DNA of 64,000 bases, from assembly GCA_943737045.1 (NCBI GenBank), contig CALSFV010000369.1, positions 124,001 to 188,000 on the forward strand, given 5' to 3'. How positions within the stretch are numbered: the stretch's first letter is position 1; each line of letters opens with the position of its first letter. The notes beneath the pieces are model-generated. The model worked only from the letters and a program-made list of their open reading frames with translations, was not told the origin of the DNA and did no database searches. Of the stretch, positions 31,111 to 40,781 are shown piece after piece. The translations under genes were made by a program, and so were the position numbers. The stretch comes from Parapristionchus giblindavisi. Its lineage: Eukaryota; Nematoda; Chromadorea; Rhabditida; Diplogasteridae.

Positions 31111-34100
31111 TTCAGGCAATGGCGAAGCCGAGGATTCCCACTGCCTTTGACGCGCTCAGAATGGTATTCTAATATTTTATATTTATTTTTCTAACGTCAC
31201 CTGAGAAAAAATAGGACAATGTCTGTTATTTACCTGCAGATATTTTTTTTCAAAAAGTCGATTTGAAATCGAATCGAGCCTCTGTCGATCTGCTGATGTG
31301 CGATCCTATTGTTTTGTATCAACCATCACTGCTTCTGCCCAATCTGTCTCGCTCTTTTCTCGGGTCTTGTTCTTGGTCTTCAGACCAGACCCTTCAAACC
31401 TAGATTTTGGGTCAAAAACGCGTGCGGGTAACCCGATTTTGAGATAAAAACGCACGTGGGTACCCCAAAATCGTCAATTTACGGTCCAATTTTGCGGCTG
31501 GGTACCCATGAAAGGCATATTTTTGCTGGTGGGTCTATCCCATGGGATAACCAGAGATCATGTCTGCCAGCCGACTCCGTGCAGTAGCACGGGGAAAAGT
31601 GCACGAAATACAAAGTAAGTAAATCTGTCCTTCAGGCGCAAGGCGGTCGTCCCCTACCGAAGAAGATGCCGGAGAAGGCCGATATCCAGAAGCTGTTCAA
31701 GAAGGCCTGTGACAAGGAGAAGACGCCCAAGGTACGGTAGTGATCTTTGATCTTTCAACGGTAGTGATCTTTGATCTTTCAAAGTACACTGGGACTGGGG
31801 ATTACTCGTTTGATTTATCCCAATTGCCGAATCAAAAGGTAATTTTTACAAAATTATCGAAGCATTTTTGCTTTTGTCGTCTCCCTGCAGTGTCAATGTA
31901 TGTCAGCCGCCTCTAAGTTTAGGTGTTATGCATCTGCTTTTACCTATATACTGTTCTATGGGTGGTCTCTCATCCCTCATCTTTCGTGTTTCAGAACTCG
32001 CCCAAGAAGGTGCAGCCGAGTCCGTTCTCGTCGTTGGAGAAACAGAAGAAGGATAAGGAGAAGAGTGCGAGTGTGGAGAGGAAGAAGAGTCCTTCTGTAG
32101 AAGTAGAAAAGAAGGAGGACGAGGAGGCATCACGATCGCCCGTTTTCAGTAGGAAGTTAGTGAACAACTATAATGTTAATCTTTGATCTTTGATCTTTCA
32201 TCTTTATCTTACATACTTATGTGCCAGTGCATCGCATGCACTGTTGTGCAAAAGAAACAAACAGAAAACAAAAGGAGTGCGAGAGAATGTGTGATACGAG
32301 GAGAGATTTTGTCTGGTTTTTATTTATTTTTCTGAACAACACGTCAGATTTGGGAGGGGGGGGGGGTGGGGGAGAGAGATTTCATATTCGTATTTTTTTA
32401 TTGTGTACGGTGAAAATGAACAAACGGGAGAGGGATAGCTATGTATCTTTTAGCCGAGTTAATTTCAACACCCCGAACTAATTTTACTCTCCGCTCTGGC
32501 AACGCTCTCTAGGCAAAGAAAGCGAGAGAGCATTACCAGAGCGGAGAGCTTCATATTGGTTTCGAGATTTAAATGAAGAGATGATTTCTTGAAGTATCAA
32601 AAAGTGAAAGGAAGCATCGTGATGAATAGATAAACTTCTCCTGTATTTTCATATTTTCATCCCGTTGATTGCGCGTATCTCCTAGTTCATTAGTTCAACT
32701 TTTGGACGCATATCAACGATAGAGACCTTGGACTCTATGATATACATCATTGATTCGTTTGCAGACGCCAACGTAAGATCTTCATCGACGACGAAGACGA
32801 CAGTGACGTGAAGGAGGTCGCGGCGACGAAGAAACCGGTCGCCAGTAAGAAGGAGGCGGAGTCTGAGACCAACCAGACCAAGAAGGCAACCGAACCAATC
32901 ACAAAGAAGCGGCCAACCACAGTGGAGAAGAAGGAATCGGCGAAGAAGAAGACGAACATTATCGAATGTATAGTGATTTTTGGATTGAAAAAAAGAAATT
33001 ATTGATTGATTTTAAAAAAAACTATCAATCGGTAATAATTGCAGCTGATGATGATATCTTCGACACCGGCGACAGTAGTCCAGAGAAGGCGATGGAAGTG
33101 GACGAGGTATTGATTGAATTTACAAGAATATTGATTGGTTTAATAAAATTATTGATTGATTTACTGAGGTTATTGATTGTTTTAGTACGATTATTGATTG
33201 GTTTAGTAAGACTATTGGTTGATTTAGTGAGGTTATTGATTGATTTCGTGAGGTTATTGATTGATTTAGTGAGATTATTGATTGATTGTACATTTACAGG
33301 AATCTCCAAAGCCAAAGTCGTCTAGTAAGACGAAGAAGGAGACGAAAGTGAAGAGCAGCCACACGCTCGAAGAGACGGGCGCACTGCGACGATCACGTAA
33401 TCTTTGATCTCTGAGCCTTGATCTTTGATCTCTGAACCTTGATCTTTGATCTCTGAACCCTGATCTTTGATCTCTGAACCCTGATCTTTGGTCCTGTGAA
33501 CATTGAATGCCTTGCCTTTATCTTGGCTGATGAATACTGCCATGGCAACAATCGGCTTGATCATTCTGAGAAAAAATCCCGTTATTCTTGGTTTATTTGA
33601 TCTTTAATCTTTGATTTCTTACAGCTCGTAAGCACACAGACACCACTGCCTCGTCGTCCTCCTCATCCGGACCAGCGAAGAAGCTCGTGAGGAAAGAGAT
33701 GACGTACATGGACGACGACGGATTCCTGGGTACGGTAGTCTGCCCATCGATTATCGATCGCGAACTGACTATGATATATTACCGTATACTTGTGCTTACA
33801 GTAACCCGCATGGAGACTGTGGAGGAGGAGCTTACGGAGGCAGAGTTACAAGCGAGGAAGAAGAAGGAAGAAGAGGAGAAGGCGAGACAGCCACTGCAGA
33901 CAGCATCCAAGAAGACAAATGTGCCAGCGGTACCAGCCAAGGTGGGATTACGGTAGTGGGGTGTAGGGTTATACTGTAGTAGGGTTTTACAGAAGACTAA
34001 GGGGAATAAGGTTATACGATAGTTGGGTTGTACGGAAGAATAGGAGCTTTTGAATAATATATATGATAGAGTGGTTTGCTAATTTTGTCTTTGGTTTGCC

Positions 34101-34971
34101 AAGATGGGATGCAACGTATACGGTAGTGGGGAAATATGGTTGATGGGGGCTGGCCCGAAATACGGTAGTTGAAATGTTACGAAATGTAAATTAGAGTAAA
34201 AGTAATGAGAGAATGTTTTTGAAGTAGGTTGTATTTTAAGAGAAACTATTCAATGACTAGTATATAATAAAATTCGATCCAGTGTTTCGGCACTGGTCCT
34301 AGACACTGGACCAGCCCGTGTGGGGTGGGCCTCATCAGTAGGATGACCCACGCAGGACAGTTTTCAAGAATACGAATTTTCAAAGGAAAAAAAGAATAAA
34401 TTAATAAGGTTAAAGAGTGAAAGATTAAAAATTGATTGAGATTTCGCTACTTCAATATCAATATTGTATACGTAAAAACAAAGATAAGGAAATGATCACT
34501 TGATTGCTATGTGTAAGTTACATCCCCACCACCCTCATTCCGTGCAGGGCTAGTTAAGATCTCACCAGATATAATTATACCCTCTTCTAAGATTCGCCTG
34601 TAGCTCCCAAACTGCCACTGTACCCCCACCCTAAACCGATATCGCTACCGAAGCGACGGACATCCATCAACCCCTCTGCTATTCGTTTTTATTGTCACAT
34701 ATACTACGATGGAATAAAGAATAAGATAATAAGATAAAAAAAAGTATAAAGAGTTATGTAAATGCATAGTTTGTTGCTCAGTTTTAGCAGAGCATTTGAA
34801 TATCATGCTGGTTTGCTAATTTCGTATTTGGGCTGCATAATGAATGACTTAAATGTTGAATGATTCTGAAGTTTCGAAAGATCAAAATACAAATTCTAGG
34901 CCGGATCGAAGAAGAATGCCTCTGCGGCTGCAGGGCAATCAAAGATCAGCTCGTTCTTCACCAAGAAGTAG
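23791..34971 (+). CDS. POLD3: DNA polymerase delta subunit 3 (p66), the only complete copy
   Basis: Accessory subunit of replicative polymerase delta, tethering it to PCNA. Exons: 23791-23915, 24356-24453, 30246-30364, 30612-30690, 31004-31053, 31116-31163, 31636-31731, 31995-32155, 32765-32967, 33045-33106, 33300-33396, 33625-33729, 33802-33941, 34900-34971, giving 484 aa; human p66 is about 466. All splice phases agree. Family evidence: N-terminal winged-helix-like region with LYGVYVLSG, then ATLLVREADLE and NTLFTSDR matching the POLD3 N-terminal fold; a long Lys/Glu-rich linker; MTYMDDDGFLVTRMETVEEE matching the vertebrate 'TYLDGEG-VTEK' block; and a terminal PIP box, QSKISSFFTKK then stop. 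AATAAA lies at 35098-35103. Intron 2 contains the BEL element. Confidence 0.9.
25172..26003 (+). repeat. 5' LTR of the BEL/Pao-type element
   Basis: Starts TGTAGCGAAATCGC and ends CGTCATTACA. Confidence 0.92.
26049..26215 (+). repeat. Three copies of CCTACTTCGCAGACGATATAGG in the BEL leader
   Basis: A 22-23-bp unit occurs three times between primer-binding site and Gag start. CCTA and TAGG at its ends can pair (ACCTA/TAGGT in the middle copy), leaving a loop with CTTCGCAGACG. The placement parallels the hairpin array of the element at 1-2648. Confidence 0.8.
26375..28948 (+). CDS. BEL/Pao-type Gag-protease polyprotein without polymerase
   Basis: 857-residue frame. Residues ~165-270 match the BEL/Pao Gag domain (DUF1759 type: IPKFNGYNRAEYKTFIKLF, then EALKEEYGNEEE). 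A Gln/Asn-rich linker follows. A multi-cysteine zinc region of the DUF1758-associated type (CVYCEKH...CKK, LCPLCLSSDH, CSICQGPHHDSIC) occupies ~433-492. A retropepsin-like aspartic protease with LLDTGAEMTLIS is at ~556. The frame ends in an acidic tail. Reverse transcriptase, RNase H and integrase, normally in the same frame, are absent, and only ~270 nt separate stop from 3' LTR. It could supply particles but not copy itself. Confidence 0.9.
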   Translation: MKNTNQSTYKSYYDKLKAARVNVIAHFDQLKQHLINIVSCKSMTNHEDLGVEVDKSEIDIRVNLSILQSQTNSLESKLNAISDPQVKAQEDGLFSMILRGYDNNGLPLDPSDLSILVDKQLAIVRMALKNNSETIIRNLKIKSVATSIKEEDEFLDASESPSVTKPRHVPLPTLTIPKFNGYNRAEYKTFIKLFQSLIMKRDNLIDTEKHLYLEGFLEGDALKVIKPYPNDGSYLKEALEALKEEYGNEEETSSQVYQSIHRIKAKSNYPNDQIDLARELLALVQQLQGEGEQSHLSCLLIIEKFAPQYRRKLHEANQNKDAIATLKYLIKHIRSEIQLDLASGTTTEFKEIKDIRPNNSFYRNPSYQPQRNIDFSTPESSTVPPFNQNSNQSYPQFTPYNNQSFNGNPEQQFNQYQSQFQPPENKPFIQYIKCVYCEKHPNPSSCKKVPIIKDRVQIVEKKKLCPLCLSSDHIKTCGMQCSICQGPHHDSICFKNMQRPERAGQFAVTQTSKPSQSISNAHRLLTVRAAVLDPTQEFHTDPIDPNMSHNSQEIDILLDTGAEMTLISKDIVEKMNLEKIGTKHLSLSLATGIEKEAQSYDVVKLKVQSINNDSINSPNVHTIKAVVIDSSVTGPIQVRRLSKADVGYIKKHKLRLADSPNRDGSIIPQLLLGVDDTLSILHNLSTHTLPSGLKLHDSAFGLVMGGTSNEVVCQEQQLNIHQLSILSNDDDDENYVRPEDDPGFIRRMEQFMQINTIWDVSDDDSDDDEPTDNPTLLHIRATEVNESKSDPSLSDTSSIHIHPNHNTDHLRTSNELKDRMVYAEDQTEMMKGRGVQSVSTASLRFDGVDANSVSPIH
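29220..30051 (+). repeat. 3' LTR of the BEL/Pao-type element
   Basis: Copy of 25172-26003, followed by the TGTCT duplication. Confidence 0.92.
30721..30833. repeat. Hairpin MITE, GCTCTGGC family
   Basis: TTCCGCTCTGGCAATGC...TTGCAAGAGCGGAG palindrome in POLD3 intron 4. Confidence 0.75.
32461..32573. repeat. Hairpin MITE, GCTCTGGC family
   Basis: CTCCGCTCTGGCAACGCTCT pairs with AGAGCATTACCAGAGCGGAG. POLD3 intron 8; duplicated with the gene at 36481, 45855, 49901 and (partly) 57735. Confidence 0.85.
33107..33299 (+). repeat. 21-bp minisatellite in POLD3 intron 10
   Basis: Nine units of ATTGATTGATTTAGTGAGGTT type fill the whole 193-bp intron. The copies hold 3, 6, 7 and 5 units (introns of 67, 130, 151 and 109 bp), all differing by exact multiples of 21. 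Confidence 0.9.
34190..34765. mobile_element. Insertion in POLD3 intron 13 with a LINE-like 3' tail
   Basis: Absent from the other POLD3 copies, where ATGTAAATGCATAG is continuous; ATGTAAAT flanks it on both sides. The right end (CGAAGCGACGGAC... then AATAAGATAATAAGATAAAA) matches the 3' end of the LINE fragment at 56005-56489. Self-complementary segments lie at 34275-34370. Confidence 0.6.
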
Positions 34972-35265
34972 ATCAGCCAAATCAATCGACAATCAAATGT
35001 ATCGATTATTTAACCTCTTCTCAATCATATTCTTCTGGTACCCATCCATGTGTAAAAAGTTGATCATTCCTTCTGTATCGTGTTGTATTTGTTCTTTAAT
35101 AAAAGTTTTATGTAGTTAACGTTGCGGATCTCACGATTATTCTATTACTTTATCTTGTCTATTTTATGTTTGTAATTTGTCGATATAAAAAGTTTGTATC
35201 ATTATGTGCACACTTCCATAAAAAACAAAGTAAAATCGGGTATGGTTTTATTCGATATACGGCAA

Positions 35266-35672
35266 CTAGAGGGGGAACTGTATCTGTGGCATGATTACCG
35301 GAGGGTCCATTTGAATATCGCCAACTCGACGGCGTCTAAAACCGGGCTGGAATCCTGAAAAATTGATTTATATTTAGCTTGATACTTGATTTCTATTGGA
35401 ATCTATCGATTTATTGATTACCTCTGCCACAAGCTATCATTGCACACTTCACTCTATTGAGCTCCTTTATTTGCTCCTTTGAAAGCGAACTACCTCCTAA
35501 TGCCTTCAATAATTGGCGTTAGATCGGTTTAATTATATGCCCGAATATTGTTTTCATGTAATTTATATTAAGTTTACTTTACCTTTCTCTGTTCACGCTT
35601 GACAGGAAATCTATCAAAGATCACGGCAGTCATGGCTAATTGAAGAAAGCAAAAGAAGAGGATCCACTTCAT
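35266..35672 (-). CDS. Class I secreted peptide precursor, copy 1 (86 aa)
   Basis: Not a recognised family. Exons 35672-35583, 35503-35422 and 35354-35266 have consistent GT/AG phases. Residues 1-17 are a clear signal peptide (MKWILFFCFLQLAMTA). Then come a conserved segment with FPVKR (possible dibasic cleavage at 25-26), a helical stretch (SLSKEQIKELNR), CAMIACGRG (two Cys four apart, then Gly-Arg as in amidation sites), and a tetrabasic RRRR before a Pro/Gln/Ile-rich tail. It is tail-to-tail with POLD3: its AATAAA (minus strand, ~35252) is about 150 bp from that of POLD3. I infer a neuropeptide or peptide-hormone precursor; an antimicrobial peptide precursor is possible. Confidence 0.75.
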
Positions 35673-35796
35673 GTCTAAATTGAACCTTAAATTAATACAG
35701 AAATCGCAATCTGAGATTTAAACAGTAAAATGTTTTGATCACTTTAAAATGTTTACAATAGTTTTTTTGCGTAACATTAGAGTTTCAAAGAGAAAC

Positions 35797-35868
35797 CTCG
35801 GAATCCAACGGATCGATGGCACAAGGTCCAAGTTCTTTATCTAGATCAAAGACGAAGACGCGAAGAGA
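35797..35868 (-). other. Probable non-coding first exon of class I copy 1
   Basis: Ends GGATTCCGAG|gtttct at 35797. The same CCGAG|gt donor is kept in all intact copies (40.9, 48.5, 63.4 kb). No ATG in this exon. The next exon would start at 35685 (TTTAAG|GTTC), 13 nt before the ATG. Confidence 0.5.
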
Positions 35869-35894
35869 AGTGAGTGGTCGAAGAATCTGTGGTT

Positions 35895-35902
35895 CTTATA
35901 TA
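35895..35902 (-). promoter_or_regulatory. TATA box of class I copy 1
   Basis: TATATAAG on the minus strand, about 100 bp upstream of the first-exon donor. Kept in copies at 41037-41044 and 63515-63522, and as TATAAG at 48561-48566. Confidence 0.6.
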
Positions 35903-36480
35903 CGAGTCGACCTGTCCTTGCAACATTTTAATCTGAATATTCTGCAGGAACTCAATATTGTACAATCTAATTAATGGTTGCATACTACTTCATATTTCAT
36001 ACCACATACTATTTCATGCTAATCAAATTAATAATATTAATAGATGTAGAAGTATAAGTTTGCATGCACTTTAAATGTAAATTTTTAAAATATATAGTTT
36101 AGCTAATTCCTGCTGTAGAGGAGGAGAAGGAGAAGAAGGACAAGGATGCATCACGATATCCCGTATTCAGTAGGAAGTAAGTGAGCAACTATAAGGTTGT
36201 ATAATGATGATAATACAATTCTTTGATCTTTGATCTTTGATCTTTGTATTTTTCATTTTACATACTTTTTTCCAATGCATCTCTTGCTCTGTTACGCAAA
36301 AGAAACGAACAGAAAAGGAGGGGGGAACAGAGAGTGAGTGAAACGAGGGGAGATTTTGTCTTGACTGATTTTCAAATATGGGAGTGGAGGAGTAGAGACT
36401 TGTCGTCTCCGTAATCTTTATTGGGTATAGTGAAAATGAACAATCGGGAGAGGGGCAGCTATGTAGCTTCTACCCGAGTT

Positions 36481-36603
36481 AATTTTAACACCCCGATTTA
36501 ATTTTACTCCCCGCTCTGGCAACGGTCTCTCGTGGACAAAGAGAGCGAGAGAGCTCTGCCAGAGCGGGAGATTCAAATTTAAGCTCGGGGTTGCACCTTT
36601 AAA
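36481..36603. repeat. Hairpin MITE, GCTCTGGC family
   Basis: Same position in intron 8 as the 32461 copy. Confidence 0.8.
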
Positions 36604-38098
36604 TGAGGATACGATTTATCGCTGTATCAAAAAGTGGATGAAATGTGATTACTAGATTGCATTACGATTTCCCCTGTATTTTCATATTTTCATCCCGTTG
36701 ATTGCGCGTATCTCCTAGTTCATTAGTTCAACTTTTGGACGCATATCAACGATAGAGACCTTGGACTCTATGATATACATCATTAATTCGATTACAGACG
36801 CCAACGTAAGATCTTCATCGACGACGAAGATGACAGTGACGTGAAGGAGGTCGCGGCGACGAAGAAACCGATCGCCAGTAAGAAAGAGGCGGAGCCTGCG
36901 GCCAAGGAGACCAAGAAGGCGACTGAGCCAATCACCAAGAAGCGGCCAGCCACAGTGGAGAAGAAGGAATCGACGAAGAAGAAGACGAACATTATCGAAT
37001 GTATATTGATTTTTGGATTTGTCGAAATAATATTGATTGAATTTTAAAAAAAATCAATCGATAATCGTTGCAGCTGATGATGATCTCTTCGACACCGGCG
37101 ACAGTAGTCCAGAGAAGGCGATGGATGTGGACGAGGTATTGATTGAATTTACAAGATTATTGATTGATTTAGTGAGGCTATTGATTGATTTTGCATTTAC
37201 AGGAATCTCCAAAGGCAAAGTCGTCAAGTAAGAAGAAGAAGGAGGCGACAGTGAAGAGCAGCCACACGCTCGAACAGACGGGCGCACTGCGACGATCACG
37301 TATGCGATTTGATCTTTGATCTTTGAATCTTGATCTTTGATCTCTGGCCTATGAAGGTTTAATGCCTTGCCTGGTTTTGGCTGATGAATACTGTCATGAC
37401 AACGGTGCCCCCCCCTTTATCTGATCTTTGATCTTTGTTCTTTGATCTCTTGCAGCTCGAAAGCACACAGACACCACTGCCTCGTTGTCCTCCTGAGCCG
37501 CTCCAGCAAAGAAGCTCGTGAAGAAAGAGATGACGTACATGGACGACGACGGATTCCTGGGTACTGTAGTCTGCACATCGATTATCGATCGCGAACTGAC
37601 TATAATGTATTACCGTATACTTGTACTTACAGTAACCCGCATGGAGACGGTGGAGGAGGAACTTACGGAGGCAGTGTTACAAGCGAGGAAGAAGAAGGAA
37701 GAAGAGGAGAAGGCGAGACAACCACTGCAGACAGCATCCAAGAAGACAAATGTGCCAGCGGTACCAGCCAAGGTGGGATTACGGTAGTACGGTGTAGGGT
37801 ATACTGCAGTAGGGTTTAACAGTAGAACATGGGCTCATGGTTATACGGGAGAATAGAGGGAATAGGGTGGTAGGGTAGAATAGGGGGAATATAGATTTAC
37901 GCTAGAATAGGGGAATAGGGATACATGGTAGGGATTACGGTAGTGGTGGAATAGGGCTGAGGGGGCTGGGACTTATTACGGTAGTTGAGAAGTTTCGCAA
38001 TGTAGATGTGGAATTCGTTGCACAGTTTTAGCAGAGCATTTGAATATCATGCTGGTTTGCTTATTTCATTTTTGGTTCTGCATAATGAATGATTTTAA

Positions 38099-39874
38099 GA
38101 CATCGGCTCAGTGATATTCCAGGAAGTGCCGGACATCGACCTCACCGATTTGGCCCACGATTTTTTTATGGATACCCCCATGGGCCCCCATCACAAAATG
38201 GGTATTCATTTGGGCTGGTTCCTTGAAACACAGATGTGGCGGGTTTTCGAAATTTGAAAACTCGATTTTCACCGAAAAAAAATGGAGCGACCTAGGACCA
38301 ATGTTAGTGTCGATTAATTATAAGTATAAATAGACAACAAAAACTGGCTATACGACGGTCCGGAGATCCGATCGCAAACTGATTTTTTTACCTCCTTAAA
38401 ACATTCTAAAATTAATTAAAATTTTAAAACAAAAAAGTGCAGTCCATTTTTTATCTCATCTTATAGAGCAAAAAATTCCGCGTCGAATGAGCGAAAAAAT
38501 TGAAAAATCGAAAGATACCTATTTTGAGAAAAATGGACCTGAAGATGACCGGAAAATATTTTTGTTTTCGAAACCCCTCATGTTTGTACTCATATTGAAG
38601 AGCTCGTCGAGTGGAACAACTTTCATGTTGAACGTTATGTCTGAAACTCATGTACAAGAGAGTTTCACACGTTTTCCTGCTAATTTTGACTAAAACGAAA
38701 ATAAAAATTTTTTAAAACAAAAAAGTGCAGTCCAAATTTTGCCGCATCTTATAGAGAAAAAAATTCCGCGTCGAATTAGCGAAAAAATTGAAAAATCGAA
38801 AGATACCTATTTTGAGAAAAATGGACCTGAAGATGACCGGAAAATATTTTTGTTTTCGAAACCCCTCATGTTTGTACTCTTTTTGAAGAGCTCGTCGAGT
38901 GGAACAACTTTCATGTTGAACGTTTTGTTTGAAACTCATGTACAAGAGAATTACATGAGTTTTATTTATTCACACGGTTGTTCTCCCAATTTTGAGTTAA
39001 ACGAAAGTAAAATATTTTTTGTGCACAAATTGATTACGCCTATATTGTAGAACTCAAAAATCCATACTTAATTTGTTGTTTCACGAAAAAAAATTGTCTG
39101 CCCCTATTCTGAAAAACATGGTCTCTAAAGTGGTCATGAAAAAAAAGTTGTCGAAACCTTGCCATGTTTATACTCATTTTAAAGAACTCGTCGAGTACAT
39201 CATTTCTCATGTTGGTCGTATTCTATGAAAGTCGTTTGTTCTCAAGATACAAGCAATCTAAACGATTAGGATCCAGTAAATCTTAATTCATGTAATTCTC
39301 TTGTACATGAGTTTCAGACAAAACGTTCAACATGAAAGTTGTTCTACTCGACGAGCTCTTCAATATGAGTACAAACATGAGGGGTTTCGAAAACAAAAAT
39401 ATTTTCGGGTCATCTTCAGGTCCATTTTCCTCAAAATAGGTATCTTTCGATTTTTCAATTTTTTCGCTCATTCGACGCGGGATTTTTTGCTCTATAAGAT
39501 GAGACAAAAATTGGACTGCACTTTTTTTGTTTTAAAATTTTAATTAATTTTAGAATGTTTTAAGGAGGTAAAAAAATCAGTTTGCGATCGGATCTCCGGA
39601 CCGTCGTATAGCCAGTTTTTGTTGTCTATTTATAATTATATATAATTAATCGACACTAACATTGGTCCTAGGTCGCTCCATTTTTTTTCGGTGAAAATCG
39701 AGTTTTCAAATTTCGAAAACCCGCCACATCTGTGTTTCAAGGAACCAGCCCAAATGAATACCCATTTTGTGATGGGGGCCCATGGGGGTATCCACAAAAA
39801 AAATTTGAGCCAAATCGGTGAGGTCGATGTCCGGGGTCACCGGCTCAACCCTCGAATCTTACTGAGCCGGTGTC
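38099..39874. mobile_element. 1.78-kb foldback with TTAA target duplication (piggyBac-like ends)
   Basis: Ends GACATCGGCTCAGT and ACTGAGCCGGTGTC, flanked by TTAA (38095-38098, 39875-39878). The outer ~360-bp arms are inverted repeats. Inside, a ~200-bp unit (GCGTCGAATGAGCG ... CATGTACAAGAG) occurs twice direct (38465-38660, 38765-38945) and once inverted (39297-39480). No transposase. Confidence 0.88.
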
Positions 39875-40257
39875 TTAAAGTTTTGAAAGATCAGAATACA
39901 AATTCTAGGCCGGATCGAAGAAGAATGCCTCTGCGGCTGCTGGAAAATCAAAGATCAGCTCATTCTTCACCAAGAAGTAGATCAGCCAAATCAATCGATA
40001 ATCAAATGTATCGATTACTGAACCTCCCCGTCAATCGTATTCTGGTACCAATCCATGTGTAAAAAGTTAACCATTCCCCCTATTTATCGTCTTTTATTTG
40101 TTCTTTAATAAAAGTTTTACGTAGTTTACGTTGCGGATCTCACGATTATTCTATTACTTTATCTTGTCTATTTTATGTTTATAATTTGTCGATATAAAGT
40201 TTGTATCATTGTTGTGTATAATGTGCACACTTTCATGAATTAAAATCGAGGATGGTT

Positions 40258-40781
40258 TTATCCGAAACGACCACCGGTTGGGTGGGGAACATGTGGTGGG
40301 GCTCCCGGTGGGTTCATTTGAACATCGCTGATTCGACGGCGTCTCTCCACTCCGTAACGGCCACCGGTGGGGAACCCTACATGTGGTGGGACTACTGGCG
40401 CGTCCATTTGAATATCGCTCACTCGACGTCGTCTATCCACAGGGTCAGGAGAATCGGCGAAACCGGGCGGGAATTCTGAATAATCGATTTTTAATTCACT
40501 TGATTTCTATTGATTCTATCGATTGATTCATTACCTCCTCCACTAAAAATCAATCTCGGAATGTTTTTGCGGGTTACACCCTGTCCTCGAATCAATTTAC
40601 CGTTAGCCTTCAATACGAGTAGATGTTAGATCGGTAAAATTATAAGCATACCCGAATATTTTTCATTCAATTTAGTTTCAGTTTAGTTTACCTCGCTTTC
40701 GTCACGCTTGACAGGAAATCTATCAAAGATCACGGCAGTCATGGCTAATTGAAGCAAGCAAAAGAAGAGGATCCACTTCAT
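40258..40781 (-). CDS. Class II secreted peptide precursor, copy 2: RYG/RFG-repeat (126 aa)
   Basis: Exons 40781-40692, 40607-40535 and 40475-40258; phases agree. The signal-peptide exon is almost that of class I (MKWILFFCLLQLAMTA, FPVKR). Exon 2 is unrelated (ANGKLIRGQGVTRKN, no Cys). Exon 3 encodes two similar 24-residue peptides, each preceded by RRRR. The first starts VSDIQMDAP and ends PTGGRYG-VE before the second RRRR. The second starts ISDVQMNPP and ends PTGGRFG directly at the stop. Polybasic sites plus C-terminal Arg-Phe-Gly or Arg-Tyr-Gly are hallmarks of amidated RF/RYamide precursors. No known member matches beyond that short motif, so identity is inference. Confidence 0.78.

Larger units (their letters stand above)
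36107..39980 (+). pseudogene. POLD3 copy 2 (exons 8 partial to 14), nonsense mutation
   Basis: Exons matching 8 (36107-36176, 5' cut), 9 (36798-37000), 10 (37074-37135), 11 (37203-37299), 12 (37456-37560), 13 (37633-37772) and 14 (39909-39980). Exon 12 has TCA changed to TGA just after the Ser run. In exon 14 the PIP-box Gln is Lys (KSKISSFF). Intron 13 carries the TTAA foldback. No start exon. Confidence 0.88.

Noticed and set aside
31900..32186. Replication factor C large subunit (RFC1) as identity of the Lys/Glu-rich exons
   Set aside because: The charged linker resembles many nuclear proteins. The N-terminal fold motifs, the TYMDDDGFLVTR block and the terminal PIP box fit POLD3 instead.
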